DNA of 64,000 bases from NCBI RefSeq assembly GCF_004138335.1, contig NZ_RYFW01000003.1, positions 682,001 through 746,000 of the forward strand. Direction: 5' to 3'. The translations under genes and the position numbers were made by a program. Of the stretch, positions 52,623 through 61,107 are shown piece by piece. Below the pieces are notes generated by a model that was not told the DNA's origin, did not search any database, and saw nothing but the letters and a program-made list of their open reading frames with translations. The stretch is from Peristeroidobacter agariperforans. GTDB taxonomy: Bacteria; Pseudomonadota; Gammaproteobacteria; Steroidobacterales; Steroidobacteraceae. Numbering within the stretch: position 1 is the first letter of the stretch; each line of letters starts with the position of its first letter.

Positions 52623-53000
52623 TCAGCTGTTCTTGAGCAGCAGCGCCGCTACGACGGGGCGTCCCTCGCTCGCGAGAATGTTATAGGTGCGGCACGCCGC
52701 GCCCGTATCCATCACTTCACAACCGATGCCTCGCGACATCACTGCGCCCAGCACTTCGGGCGCGGGGAATTCCTGCTTCGGCCCCGAGCCGATGACGATC
52801 ACTTCGGGCTGCATCGCCAGCGCCGGTTGCAGATCGTCGAGCGTCAACTCGGCGACGCTCTGCGGCCGCCAGTCGCTCACGATCTGATCCGCTTTCACCA
52901 GGCAGCTGCCGCGTATCACGGACTCGCCGATGCGCACCTCGCCGGGGGCGTAGGAGCGGATCAAGTTGATGCCAGCAATTTTCTCGTCGGTGAGTTTCAT
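52623..53000 (-). CDS. Mth938/DUF498-family protein
   Basis: 125 residues from MKLTDEKIAGINLIRSY; upstream in-frame codons overlap the divergent gene and have no support. Pattern of the AAMDC/Mth938-like fold: NLIRSYAPGEVRIGESVIRG, LTLDDLQPALAMQPEVIVIG, SGPKQEFPAPEVLGAVMSRG and IGCEVMDTGAACRTYNILAS. The family is widespread from bacteria to animals; molecular function is unknown. Divergent from the next gene with a 40-bp shared promoter region. Confidence 0.88.
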   Translation of the reverse strand: MKLTDEKIAGINLIRSYAPGEVRIGESVIRGSCLVKADQIVSDWRPQSVAELTLDDLQPALAMQPEVIVIGSGPKQEFPAPEVLGAVMSRGIGCEVMDTGAACRTYNILASEGRPVVAALLLKNS

Positions 53001-53040
53001 TCGGCTACCATAGCGCAGGTCGCAAGCCGCTGCGCTGAAG

Positions 53041-54042
53041 ATGTTGAAGACGCTGACTTTGATCGTTTCTGGCCTGAATCCCTTACGCGCGGGAGGCGAG
53101 GCCGGCGCCACTCAGTGGCCACAACTCGCGCGTCTCGCCGGCCGTGGTTCGGTGAGCAAGCGACCGATCGATGCCCGCCAGGATGCATTGCATGCGGCCA
53201 TCCTCGACGCACTTCAACTGCACGATGTTGCCGATAAGTATCCGAGTGCCGCGGTCGTGCGTACCGGTCTTACTGGTGAGCGAGCCGGCGGTTTCTGGCT
53301 GCGCGCGCAGCCTATACACTTCGCCGCGGGTTTGGATCGACTGACGACGGTGCCTCTGCACGGTCAAGCGCGCATGAGCATTGCTGAACGCAATTCGTTG
53401 GCGCCGACGTTCGCCGATCATCTACAGTCCACCGGCTTCGAGCTGCACGACGGCGCCGACGGCGAATGGCTCCTGCGCAGCGAAGCGCCGTTGCAAGTGC
53501 AGACGGTCACTCCCGAGTTTGCTGCTGCAAATCCGGCGGAACACATCCTGCCGAGCGGGCGCGACGCGGGCGGGCTGCGGCGTTTGATGACCGAGCTGCA
53601 AATGTTGTTACACGAGCATCCGGTCAACTCGCAGCGTCAGCTGCGAGGCTTGCCGGCGCTGAATGCGATCTGGTTGCACGGGGAAGGAATGTTGAGTGAC
53701 GTAAGCGCACACGCAAGTGCACAGGCACTGCCGGTTGGCTGCGGCGATGATGTTTATTTGCGTGGCATCTATCGGCTGCACGATCGGCCGGTGCAGCCGC
53801 AGCCGGCGGATGCAGCTTCGCTGCTCTCTCGAATCAGCGGACCGACGCTGGCTTGCATCGATGAAGGTCGTGTCGAGGCGCTCGAAGGACAGTGGCTTGC
53901 ACCGCTGAGTCGCGCCTTGATGAGCGGCGCGATCGCCCGGCTCACCGTGATGTTCGACGGCTGGCAGGTCATCACCGACCGCGCTGCCATGTTCAAGCTG
54001 TGGCGTCGTGATTTGCAGCCGGCGAATTGGGCCGCATGTTGA
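53041..54042 (+). CDS. Uncharacterised protein of the COG4255 type, upstream of recJ
   Basis: 333 residues, no membrane segment. Begins TLIVSGLNPLRAGGEAGATQ; later RTGLTGERAGGFWLRAQPIH, LHGEGMLS and a C-terminal RLTVMFDGWQVITDRAAMFK. This matches a conserved proteobacterial family usually seen beside recJ and annotated as hypothetical or distantly phosphoglycerate-mutase-like. Function unknown. It overlaps recJ by 7 bp (or 16 if recJ starts at its TTG), so the two are co-translated. Confidence 0.78.
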   Translation: MLKTLTLIVSGLNPLRAGGEAGATQWPQLARLAGRGSVSKRPIDARQDALHAAILDALQLHDVADKYPSAAVVRTGLTGERAGGFWLRAQPIHFAAGLDRLTTVPLHGQARMSIAERNSLAPTFADHLQSTGFELHDGADGEWLLRSEAPLQVQTVTPEFAAANPAEHILPSGRDAGGLRRLMTELQMLLHEHPVNSQRQLRGLPALNAIWLHGEGMLSDVSAHASAQALPVGCGDDVYLRGIYRLHDRPVQPQPADAASLLSRISGPTLACIDEGRVEALEGQWLAPLSRALMSGAIARLTVMFDGWQVITDRAAMFKLWRRDLQPANWAAC

Positions 54043-55775
54043 ATCGCACTATTCGTCGCCGCGAGGCGGGTGGGGCGATGGCGCTGCCCGGCGATCTGCA
54101 CCCCTTGCTGAAACGCCTGTATGCCAATCGAGGCGTGAACGTCGCCGACGATCTCGATCTGGGCCTGGCGCGCTTGATCCCGGTCACTCGCCTCGGTGGC
54201 ATCGAAGCCGCGGTCGATTTGCTCTGCGACCACTTTGGTCGCGGCAGTCGCATCGTGATCGTCGGAGATTTCGATGCCGACGGCGCGACCAGCACCGCGC
54301 TGGTGGTGCGTCAGATGCGCGGGCTCGGGTTCAAGCAAGTCGACTTCCTGGTGCCCAATCGGTTTCAGTACGGCTACGGCCTGACGCCGGAGATCGTGCG
54401 GCTCGCCGCGGAAATGAAACCCGGGCTGATCGTGACCGTCGATAACGGCATCTCCAGTCATGCCGGCGTGGCCATGGCCACTTCGCTCGGTATCCAGACG
54501 TTGATTACCGATCATCACTTGTCGCCCGCGACAGTACCGGCCGCGGACGCGATCGTGAACCCCAATGCGCCGGGCGATATGTTTCCAAGCAAGGCGCTGG
54601 CCGGTGTCGGCGTAGCGTTTTATCTCATGGCCGCACTCACGAGGGCCATGCAGGAGCGCGGCTTGTGCACCAATCCGCCGGCGGTCACCGAGTTGCTCGA
54701 TCTCGTCGCACTCGGCACGGTTGCGGATCTCGTGCCGCTCGATAGAAACAATCGCGTCCTGGTTCATCAGGGCTTGCGCCGCATCCGCGCGGGTCGATGT
54801 GTTGCGGGCATTCACGCGCTGGTCGAGGCGGCGGGTTGCATTCCATCGCAAGTGGTCGCCGCTCATCTCGGATTCCAGATCGGCCCGCGCTTGAACGCGG
54901 CCGGCCGGCTCGACGACATGTCGATCGGCATTCAATGTTTGCTGACCGACGATCCCAACATGGCCCGCCTGCTGGCGGCCCGGCTGACGCAGTTGAACAG
55001 CGATCGCAAGGAGCTCGAGCTGCAAATGCAGCAGGAAGCGCTGCTGGCGATCGCCGACATGCGCGCCGAAGATCCGCAGCTGCCGCTCGGCCTTTGTTTG
55101 TTCGATGAATCGTGGCACCAGGGTGTGGTGGGCCTGGTCGCCTCGCGCGTCAAGGAGCGGGTCAACCGTCCGGTCATTGCGCTGGCTCGTGCTGATGCAA
55201 ACACGTTGAAGGGCTCGGCGCGCTCGATCTCCGGCGTGCACATTCGCGATGTGCTCGACGCCGTCGCGACTCGCCATCCGGGGTTGATCGAAAAGTTCGG
55301 CGGCCACGCGATGGCGGCGGGGCTGACGTTGCCGGCCGCGACGCTCGATACGTTCCGAGCCGAGTTCGACGCCGAAGTGCGCCGCTGGATGAGCATCGAC
55401 GACACCATCGGCATCGTGCATTCCGACGGCAGCCTGCAGCACGACGAGCTGACGCTGGACGTCGCACGGCTGCTGCAACAGGCCGGCCCATGGGGCCAGA
55501 ACTTCCCCGAGCCGATGTTCGATGGCTGCTTCGAGGTGCGCAACGTACGCATTCTGGGCGAGCGTCACTTGAAGCTGGAGGTGCGGAGCGTGTCGCGCGA
55601 TGGGCCGCTGGGCAGCAGCAGCTGCGAGGCCATCGCGTTCCGCCACTTCGATCACGACGATGCGCCGCACGTCGAACCCGATTCCCGGGTGGAGCTGGCC
55701 TTCCGGCTGGACGTGAACCGGTACAACGGCTCGGAGCGCCTGCAGCTGGTCGTGGAGTATTTGCGGGTCCTTTGA
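54036..55775 (+). CDS. recJ: Single-stranded-DNA-specific exonuclease RecJ
   Basis: 579 residues from the ATG; the TTG 9 bp upstream is possible. A 5'-3' ssDNA exonuclease in recombination and mismatch repair. DHH-domain motifs: VIVGDFDADGATSTAL, TVDNGISSHAGVAMA, LITDHHLSPATVP and NPNAPGDMFPSKALAGVGVA; DHHA1: GGHAMAAGLTLPAATLD, followed by the OB domain (LTLDVARLLQQAGPWGQNFP). Conserved order recJ-prfB-lysS follows. Confidence 0.95.
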   Translation: MLNRTIRRREAGGAMALPGDLHPLLKRLYANRGVNVADDLDLGLARLIPVTRLGGIEAAVDLLCDHFGRGSRIVIVGDFDADGATSTALVVRQMRGLGFKQVDFLVPNRFQYGYGLTPEIVRLAAEMKPGLIVTVDNGISSHAGVAMATSLGIQTLITDHHLSPATVPAADAIVNPNAPGDMFPSKALAGVGVAFYLMAALTRAMQERGLCTNPPAVTELLDLVALGTVADLVPLDRNNRVLVHQGLRRIRAGRCVAGIHALVEAAGCIPSQVVAAHLGFQIGPRLNAAGRLDDMSIGIQCLLTDDPNMARLLAARLTQLNSDRKELELQMQQEALLAIADMRAEDPQLPLGLCLFDESWHQGVVGLVASRVKERVNRPVIALARADANTLKGSARSISGVHIRDVLDAVATRHPGLIEKFGGHAMAAGLTLPAATLDTFRAEFDAEVRRWMSIDDTIGIVHSDGSLQHDELTLDVARLLQQAGPWGQNFPEPMFDGCFEVRNVRILGERHLKLEVRSVSRDGPLGSSSCEAIAFRHFDHDDAPHVEPDSRVELAFRLDVNRYNGSERLQLVVEYLRVL

Positions 55776-55842
55776 GCGTCCGATTTTGCTAGGATCCGCC
55801 TTCCGCAATTGAATTGCCCGCGACTGAAGCCACGCTCAAGAC

Positions 55843-56938
55843 ATGGAAACCAATCCCATCCGCCGTTCCATCGAAGACCTCACCGAGCGCGGCGGGGCGC
55901 TCAGGAGGTTTCTTTGACTACGACACCAAGAGCGAGCGTCTCGCGGAAGTAAGCCGCGAGCTGGAAGATCCTGCCATCTGGAATACGCCCGACCGCGCCC
56001 AGGAGCTCGGTAAGGAGCGCGCGCGCCTGGAGCAAATCGTCGGCACCCTGGATAAGGTGACCAACGGCGTGAAGGATGCCGAGGAGCTGCTGGAACTGGC
56101 CATCGCCGAGAACGAGCCATCAGCGATCGCCGATGTCGAGCGCGACCTCGCCGCCATCGATGCGCAGCTGAAGAAGCTGGAATTCCAGCGCATGTTCCCG
56201 GGCGAGATGGATCCGCACAGCTGCTTCTTGGACATCCAGGCGGGCGCCGGCGGCACCGAGGCGCAGGACTGGGCCAGCATGCTCATGCGCATGTACCTGC
56301 GCTGGGGCGATCAACGCGGTTTCAAGACCGAGGTCGAAGAGGTGAGCGACGGCGAAGTCGCCGGCATCAAGAGCTGCACCATCAACTTCACCGGCGAGTA
56401 TGCCTACGGCTGGCTGCGCACCGAGACCGGAGTGCATCGCCTGGTGCGCAAGTCGCCGTTCGACTCGAACGCGCGCCGGCACACGTCGTTTGCGTCGGTG
56501 TTCGTCTCGCCCGAAGTCGATGACAACATCAAGATCGACATCAACCCCGCGGACCTGAAGACCGACGTGTATCGCTCCAGCGGCGCCGGCGGTCAGCACG
56601 TCAACAAGACCGAATCGGCCGTGCGTATCACGCACATGCCCACCGGTATCGTGGTGGCCTGCCAGGCCGAGCGCAGCCAGCACAAGAATCGCGACAAGGC
56701 GATGAAGATGCTGAAGGCCAAGCTCTACGAGCTGGAAGTGAACAAGCGCAACGCCGCCGCCAAGGTGCTCGAGGACGCCAAGTCCGATGTGAGCTGGGGC
56801 AACCAGATTCGTTCGTACGTGCTGGATCAGTCGCGCATCAAAGATCTGCGCACCAACGTGGAAATCGGCGCCACCGACAAGGTGCTCGATGGCGATCTCG
56901 ATCCGTTCCTGGAAGCGAGCCTGAAGCAGGGGCTATAA
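55843..56938 (+). CDS. prfB: Peptide chain release factor 2, with programmed +1 frameshift
   Basis: Real start is ATG 55843 ([18 protein letters not shown]). After 24 codons this frame meets TGA at 55915-55917; +1 slippage on CTT T continues as [12 protein letters not shown] to 56938, giving 364 residues (E. coli RF2 365). Without the slip only a 24-residue peptide forms. RF2 reads UGA and UAA: the anticodon-mimic SPF is at about 204-206 and the catalytic GGQ at 249-251. The frame beginning at 55814 is not the start. Low RF2 lets ribosomes pause at UGA and slip, so the gene controls its own level. Confidence 0.96.
55903..55918 (+). promoter_or_regulatory. RF2 recoding signal (SD-like stimulator and slippery CTT TGA C)
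   Basis: AGGAGG at 55903-55908, three bases (TTT), then CTT at 55912-55914, the in-frame TGA and C at 55918. This is the classical RF2 layout: an internal Shine-Dalgarno placed 3 nt before CUU, then UGA followed by C, a weak termination context. E. coli has AGGGGG-UAU-CUU-UGA-C. Confidence 0.95.
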
Positions 56939-56941
56939 GAC

Positions 56942-58465
56942 ATGTCTGAAAACTCCAAGGCCCCGCAGGCGCCGGCTGCCGAAGCGGTCGATGAAAACAA
57001 GCTGATCGCCGAGCGGCGCGCCAAGCTCGACAAGCTGCGCGGCCCGGGCGCCAACGGCTTTCCGAACGATTTCCGTCGAGACGCGCTCGCGGACCAGTTG
57101 CTGACGGCCTACGGCGATCGTGAGCCGGCCTGGTTCGATCAGAACACGGTGCGTGTGAAGGTCGGCGGTCGCATGATGATCAAGCGCGTCATGGGCAAGG
57201 CGAGCTTTGCCAAGATCGCGGATCGCAGCGGCGAGATTCAGCTGTTCATCCAGAGCGCTGCGGTCGGCGAGATCTACGACGAGTTCAAGACCTGGGATGT
57301 CGGCGATGTGCTCGGCGCCGAGGGCACGCTGTTCATCACCAAGACGGGCGAGTTGTCGGTGAAGGTGGAGAAGCTGCGCCTGCTGGTCAAATCGCTGCGG
57401 CCGCTGCCCGACAAGTGGCACGGCTTGTCGGATCAGGAAACGCGCTATCGCCAGCGTTACGTCGATCTCATCGTCAGCCCGGAAAGCCGGCAGACGTTCA
57501 AGACGCGTACGCGACTGGTGAAGTACCTGCGTGACTTCCTCGATGCGTTGGACTTCCTCGAAGTCGAGACGCCGATGATGCAGGCGATCGCCGGCGGCGC
57601 GGTGGCGAAGCCGTTCGTCACGCACCACAACCAGCTCGATATCGATTTGTTTCTGCGCATCGCGCCGGAGCTTTACCTGAAGCGACTGGTGGTCGGCGGC
57701 TTCGAGCGTGTTTATGAGATCAACCGCAACTTCCGCAACGAGGGCGTGTCGACCCGGCACAACCCCGAGTTCACGATGCTGGAGTTGTATCAGGCGTACG
57801 CGGATTACACCGACCTGATGAACCTGGTCGAGCGGATGTGCCAGGGCCTGTGCGACACCATCCTCGGCAAGCGCCAGATCGAATATCAGGGCGAGGTGTT
57901 CGACTTCGGTCAGCCGTTCCGTCGCGTGACGGTCGAGGACCTGGTCGTACACTTCAATCCAGGCATCGAGCGCGCGAAGCTGCGGGATGTGGAATATCTG
58001 CGTGCCCACTGCGATAAGTTGGGCATCCCGTACGGGCAGGGCGATGGCCCGGGCAAGCTGCAGATCGAAATCTTCGAGAAGACCGCCGAGCACCGGCTGC
58101 TCGCGCCGACGTTTGTTTACGGCTATCCGACCGAGGTGTCGCCGTTGTCACGGCGCAATGACTCGGATCCGTTCATCACGGATCGGTTCGAGTTCTTCAT
58201 CGGCGGGCGTGAGATTGCCAACGGCTTCTCCGAGCTGAACGATCCCGAAGACCAGGCTCAGCGGTTCAGAGATCAGTTGGCGCGCAAAACGGCGGGTGAT
58301 GAAGAGGCGATGCAATACGACGCCGACTACATTCGCGCGCTCGAGTACGGCTTGCCACCGACCGCAGGCTTGGGCATCGGCATCGATCGCTTGGTGATGT
58401 TGTTCACCAACTCACCGTCGATTCGCGACGTGCTGCTCTTCCCGTACATGCGGCCCGAGGCCTAA
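56942..58465 (+). CDS. lysS: Lysyl-tRNA synthetase, class II
   Basis: 507 residues. Starts 3 bp after the prfB stop. The N-terminal OB-fold anticodon domain ([20 protein letters not shown], about residues 75-185) is followed by the class II catalytic domain: motif 1 around [40 protein letters not shown], motif 2 [19 protein letters not shown] and motif 3 [14 protein letters not shown] leader of about 35 residues rich in charged residues precedes the OB domain. It completes recJ-prfB-lysS. Confidence 0.97.
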   Translation: MSENSKAPQAPAAEAVDENKLIAERRAKLDKLRGPGANGFPNDFRRDALADQLLTAYGDREPAWFDQNTVRVKVGGRMMIKRVMGKASFAKIADRSGEIQLFIQSAAVGEIYDEFKTWDVGDVLGAEGTLFITKTGELSVKVEKLRLLVKSLRPLPDKWHGLSDQETRYRQRYVDLIVSPESRQTFKTRTRLVKYLRDFLDALDFLEVETPMMQAIAGGAVAKPFVTHHNQLDIDLFLRIAPELYLKRLVVGGFERVYEINRNFRNEGVSTRHNPEFTMLELYQAYADYTDLMNLVERMCQGLCDTILGKRQIEYQGEVFDFGQPFRRVTVEDLVVHFNPGIERAKLRDVEYLRAHCDKLGIPYGQGDGPGKLQIEIFEKTAEHRLLAPTFVYGYPTEVSPLSRRNDSDPFITDRFEFFIGGREIANGFSELNDPEDQAQRFRDQLARKTAGDEEAMQYDADYIRALEYGLPPTAGLGIGIDRLVMLFTNSPSIRDVLLFPYMRPEA

Positions 58466-58473
58466 CGCGTTTC

Positions 58474-58504
58474 GCTGCGCGCTGCGCTTCGCGTTGCGCG
58501 CAGC
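58474..58504 (+). terminator. GC-rich hairpin after lysS
   Basis: Perfect 9-bp stem GCTGCGCGC / GCGCGCAGC enclosing a smaller CGC-TTC-GCG stem, starting 8 bp after the lysS stop. No T-run, so termination might rely on Rho or the hairpin alone. Its left arm shares TCGCTGCGCGCT with the centre of the neighbouring foldback (58631-58642). Confidence 0.5.
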
Positions 58505-58513
58505 CTGTCGGCA

Positions 58514-58770
58514 GAGCTGGGGCGTAGGTGGAGGGTCTCGGGAAACTCGCGAGCGTCTTCACTGCCGGCTGACTTTGCTTCGATGGCTACCGCACGATTT
58601 GGTCAGTGACCGCTTCACGCTCCGTATCGCTCGCTGCGCGCTAACGCGCTGCGAGCTGCAACGCGCGTCCTCATCGGTACTGCGAACGTGCAACGGCTTG
58701 CTCGAATGGCGGCGGTGGCCGAGTCACCGTGGTTGCGAACTTCCCGAGACCCTCCACCTTTCCCCAGCTC
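58514..58770. repeat. 257-bp imperfect foldback element
   Basis: The left end (58514-58544) and the reverse complement of the right end (58741-58770) match at 27 positions in two blocks, GAGCTGGGG and GGTGGAGGGTCTCGGGAA, differing only by CGTA against AAA between them. The exact centre (58629-58656) is another palindrome: GCTCGC / GCGAGC and GCGCG / CGCGC around CTAA. Between ends and centre the two halves still share blocks such as TTCGA, CCG, CACG and ACCG. No coding frame is convincing, no target duplication is visible, and no transposase is nearby. It could be a MITE-like element or a large structured RNA. Confidence 0.7.
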
Positions 58771-59117
58771 GAAGATGCGCGACTCGATGCTTTGTATCGT
58801 TGCCGGCGTTGGTCAGCATTGAGCGCGGGCGCTTTCGCGGGCGCCTGCGCTTCGCTGGGCGCGGAGGGAGGCCCGAGGGGAAGCGCTGATGGGGTTGTGG
58901 ACGCATTTGCGCCGTCGCAATTGTTGGATCCAATTCAACGTTTCCGCGGAAACGGCTTTATACGGTTTCGCCCCGCGGCGAGTCGTGTTCACTGATGGCG
59001 CAGCTATCAATCGGCCGCTCATTTGTGGGCGCCGTCAGGCGAAAGACATCTGAGGGCTGTGCCACCGACGCCGGGCGATGAGCGCGGGCGTCGCCGTAGT
59101 CTTCCTTGCTAAACCTC
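58771..59117. other. 347-bp intergenic remainder; doubtful 54-codon frame at 58889-59053
   Basis: No recognisable gene. It begins with GC-rich short repeats (GCGGGCGC, TCGCGGGCGCC). One plus-strand frame from the ATG at 58889 runs 54 codons to TGA 59051-59053 with GAGGGGA 7 bp upstream. Its third positions are only about 60% G/C, well below neighbouring genes, so coding is doubtful. TTTCCGCGGAAA at 58941-58952 is a perfect palindrome. Confidence 0.3.
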
Positions 59118-59990
59118 TTATTCCGGCGAATATGGCATCGGCAGCCGCGAGAGCACGGCATCCTGCCCATCAAGGTGTAACTCGCTGTTGAGCTGCGCGA
59201 GGCTGATGACCGCGAGGACGTCGCATCCAGCCTCCGTGGCCGCGGCATCGACCACATCGCCCGCATGCTGCTCCCCAGCCAACACGCGAGTCCCGGGCGC
59301 GGGAGCCGCGCCGGTGCTGTGAAAAAGAAACATGCGTCGTTTGACGGTGCCGCGGAAATGGGCGCGGGCGATGATTTCCTGGCCGGTGTAGCAACCTTTC
59401 TCGAAGTCGATGCCGCCGAGCAGGTCGATGTTCAGCATCTGCGCGACGAACGCTTCGTGAGTTTCTGGATAGACCTGCGGCAGGCCGGCGCGCACTTGTG
59501 ACAAATGAAATTCATGTTCCCTCGCCGCATCGACAGCGGCAGAGAGCGGGCCGAGCACCATCACATCTTCCATGCCGGGTAACGTGAAATAGCTCACACC
59601 GTCGATCTCATGGTGCGACCCGGCTTCAGGCAAAGTCACATCCGCGGCCAGGGCGGAGCGAGGCGCGACACCGATGTGCAGATGTTTCGCCGGTTCGATC
59701 TTCGCTTTGGCCCGAAGCACATATTTGCGTAGGCGCAGCACGGTGCTATCGATCAGGGCCGCGGGCAGCACTAATGCAATGCCGTCGGTCCGTGCCAGCG
59801 TCCAAAACACCGCTTGCACGCGGCCCTGCGGGGAATTGCAGCAGGCGAGCTGCGCTCGATTCGTGCTGAGTGTGTCCAGATCGGCCGTCAGCTGACCTTG
59901 CAGATATGCGCGGGCGTCCGCGCCGCTCACCATAATTGTGGCGAGGCTGGTCAGGGGGGCGACAAAAGTACCGGAAATAGGGGCAGACAT
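59118..59990 (-). CDS. ygfZ: YgfZ/GcvT-like tRNA-modifying and Fe-S-repair protein
   Basis: 290 residues, folate-binding GcvT-like fold. Supports repair or assembly of some iron-sulfur enzymes and affects tRNA modification in E. coli. The family signature is complete: DFEKGCYTGQEIIARAHFRG with the key Cys200. N-terminal ARAYLQGQLTADLDTL and NSPQGRVQAVFW also match. It is divergent from the sdh cluster. Succinate dehydrogenase carries three Fe-S clusters, so the placement may be meaningful, as with ygfZ near sdhE (ygfY) in E. coli. Confidence 0.94.
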   Translation of the reverse strand: MSAPISGTFVAPLTSLATIMVSGADARAYLQGQLTADLDTLSTNRAQLACCNSPQGRVQAVFWTLARTDGIALVLPAALIDSTVLRLRKYVLRAKAKIEPAKHLHIGVAPRSALAADVTLPEAGSHHEIDGVSYFTLPGMEDVMVLGPLSAAVDAAREHEFHLSQVRAGLPQVYPETHEAFVAQMLNIDLLGGIDFEKGCYTGQEIIARAHFRGTVKRRMFLFHSTGAAPAPGTRVLAGEQHAGDVVDAAATEAGCDVLAVISLAQLNSELHLDGQDAVLSRLPMPYSPE

Positions 59991-60070
59991 TCGTGAAATC
60001 CGAAATCAAGCCTCGCCACAAACGAAAAGCGCACCGTTCCGGGCCCGGGGGCCTTCTGGCACACTACCGG

Positions 60071-60082
60071 CCGTTCGAACGG
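60071..60082. promoter_or_regulatory. Perfect palindrome upstream of the sdh cluster
   Basis: CCGTTCGAACGG, a 12-bp perfect palindrome, lies 24 bp before the sdhAF4 start in the 116-bp divergent region with ygfZ. CCGGGCCCGG at 60039-60048 is a second short palindrome. Position suits an operator for the sdh genes; no regulator is identified. Confidence 0.4.
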
Positions 60083-60106
60083 TCACCGCCATCATCGTCC
60101 GGTTCA

Positions 60107-60298
60107 ATGGCAGATACAAATTCGCGGCCAGATTCAAACGCCGGGGCCGAGGGCCCGCACGCGGACGTTTCGACCGAGCCACGCACTGCAGGTTCCACTG
60201 GCGAGCACGTCGCGCCGAAAGAAATCGGCGGTCGCGACGGGCCGGAGCCGACGCGCTTCGGCGATTGGGAAAAGGCCGGCCGTTGCATCGATTTTTGA
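60107..60298 (+). CDS. Succinate dehydrogenase assembly factor 4 homologue (DUF1674)
   Basis: 63 residues from the ATG at 60107 (MADTNSRPDSNAG). The N-terminal two thirds are low-complexity and probably disordered. The C-terminus is diagnostic: KEIGGRDGPEPTRFGDWEKA ending GRCIDF, matching the conserved GDWE-x-x-G-R-x-x-DF of SdhAF4. In mitochondria SdhAF4 shields flavinylated SdhA before it joins SdhB. It lies 30 bp before sdhC, which supports the same role here. An in-frame extension to 59993 has no support. Confidence 0.85.
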   Translation: MADTNSRPDSNAGAEGPHADVSTEPRTAGSTGEHVAPKEIGGRDGPEPTRFGDWEKAGRCIDF

Positions 60299-60328
60299 TC
60301 CGCTTTCCGACTTGAGACCACACCTCAC

Positions 60329-60724
60329 ATGAGCAATCCCAAGTACGAGCGGCCGCTATCGCCGTTCATGATGTATCGATGGCAGTACACCAACACGCTG
60401 TCGATCCTGCACCGGGTCACCGGCTGCGCGCTGAGCGTGGGTACGCTGTTGTTTGTTTATTGGCTGGTCGCTGCCGCGAGCGGCGCGGAGGCTTACGCAG
60501 ATGCGCAGGCCGTGTTCGCGCATCCGCTCATCAAGGTTCTGCTGGTCGGATTCTCGTTCGCGTTCTTCTATCACCTGTTGAACGGCGTGCGTCACCTTGC
60601 GTGGGACACGGGGCACGGCTTCGAGAAGAAGAAGGCGCGCACCAGCGGCTGGATCGCGTTCCTGGGAGCGGTGGCGTTGACCGCGTTGTTGTGGTTCGTG
60701 CTCGTGCGCCGGGGTGAAGTATGA
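60329..60724 (+). CDS. sdhC: Succinate dehydrogenase cytochrome b556 subunit
   Basis: 131 residues, three membrane helices. Anchors SdhAB and binds heme b and ubiquinone. Landmarks: RPLSPFMMYRWQYTNTLSIL, HRVTG (Ser25 and Arg29 near the quinone site), and FYHLLNGVRHLAWDTGHG with the heme ligand His82. The stop overlaps sdhD by 4 bp. Confidence 0.95.
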   Translation: MSNPKYERPLSPFMMYRWQYTNTLSILHRVTGCALSVGTLLFVYWLVAAASGAEAYADAQAVFAHPLIKVLLVGFSFAFFYHLLNGVRHLAWDTGHGFEKKKARTSGWIAFLGAVALTALLWFVLVRRGEV

Positions 60725-61107
60725 GTCTGCGCAGTCCGATAGGACGGGTTCTGGGACTGGGCTCGGCGGGCGACGGTGTCGGTCACTGGTGGACGCTGCG
60801 GGTCACTTCGGTGGCGCTGGTGCTGCTCGGCCTCTGGTTCGTGTTTGCGTTGGTGCGCATGCCGGACACGAGCTATGAGACCGTCACGGCGTGGATCGCA
60901 ATGCCCGTCAACGCAGTGCTGTTGTCGCTGCTGATCGGCACCATGCTGTATCACTCGATGCTCGGCGTGCAGGAAGTGATCGAAGACTACGTCGCCGGCC
61001 ACGGCGCGAAGATCGCTACCAAGATCCTCTTGCAGTTCATCCATTTCCTTCTCGGCGCTCTCGGTATCTTCTCCGTGCTGCGCATTGCATTCGGGAGCGC
61101 CGCATGA
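60721..61107 (+). CDS. sdhD: Succinate dehydrogenase membrane anchor subunit
   Basis: 128 residues, three membrane helices (around residues 27-47, 58-80 and 98-120). The second heme ligand and quinone residues are in [18 protein letters not shown]. SdhD is poorly conserved, but this YHxxLGxxxVxxDY pattern and the place between sdhC and sdhA settle it. Overlaps sdhC and sdhA by 4 bp each. Confidence 0.92.
   Translation: MSLRSPIGRVLGLGSAGDGVGHWWTLRVTSVALVLLGLWFVFALVRMPDTSYETVTAWIAMPVNAVLLSLLIGTMLYHSMLGVQEVIEDYVAGHGAKIATKILLQFIHFLLGALGIFSVLRIAFGSAA

Noticed and set aside
53769-55808. 679-codon antisense frame across recJ
   Set aside because: Shadow of recJ; no recognisable domain.
55814-55915. 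N-terminal extension of prfB from 55814, or a sequencing frameshift in prfB
   Set aside because: The leader frame from 55843 matches RF2 N-termini and ends at the classical CTT TGA C recoding site, so neither an extension nor an error is needed.
58494-58889. 131-codon frame over the foldback element
   Set aside because: Lies across an inverted repeat, no ribosome site, no family resemblance.
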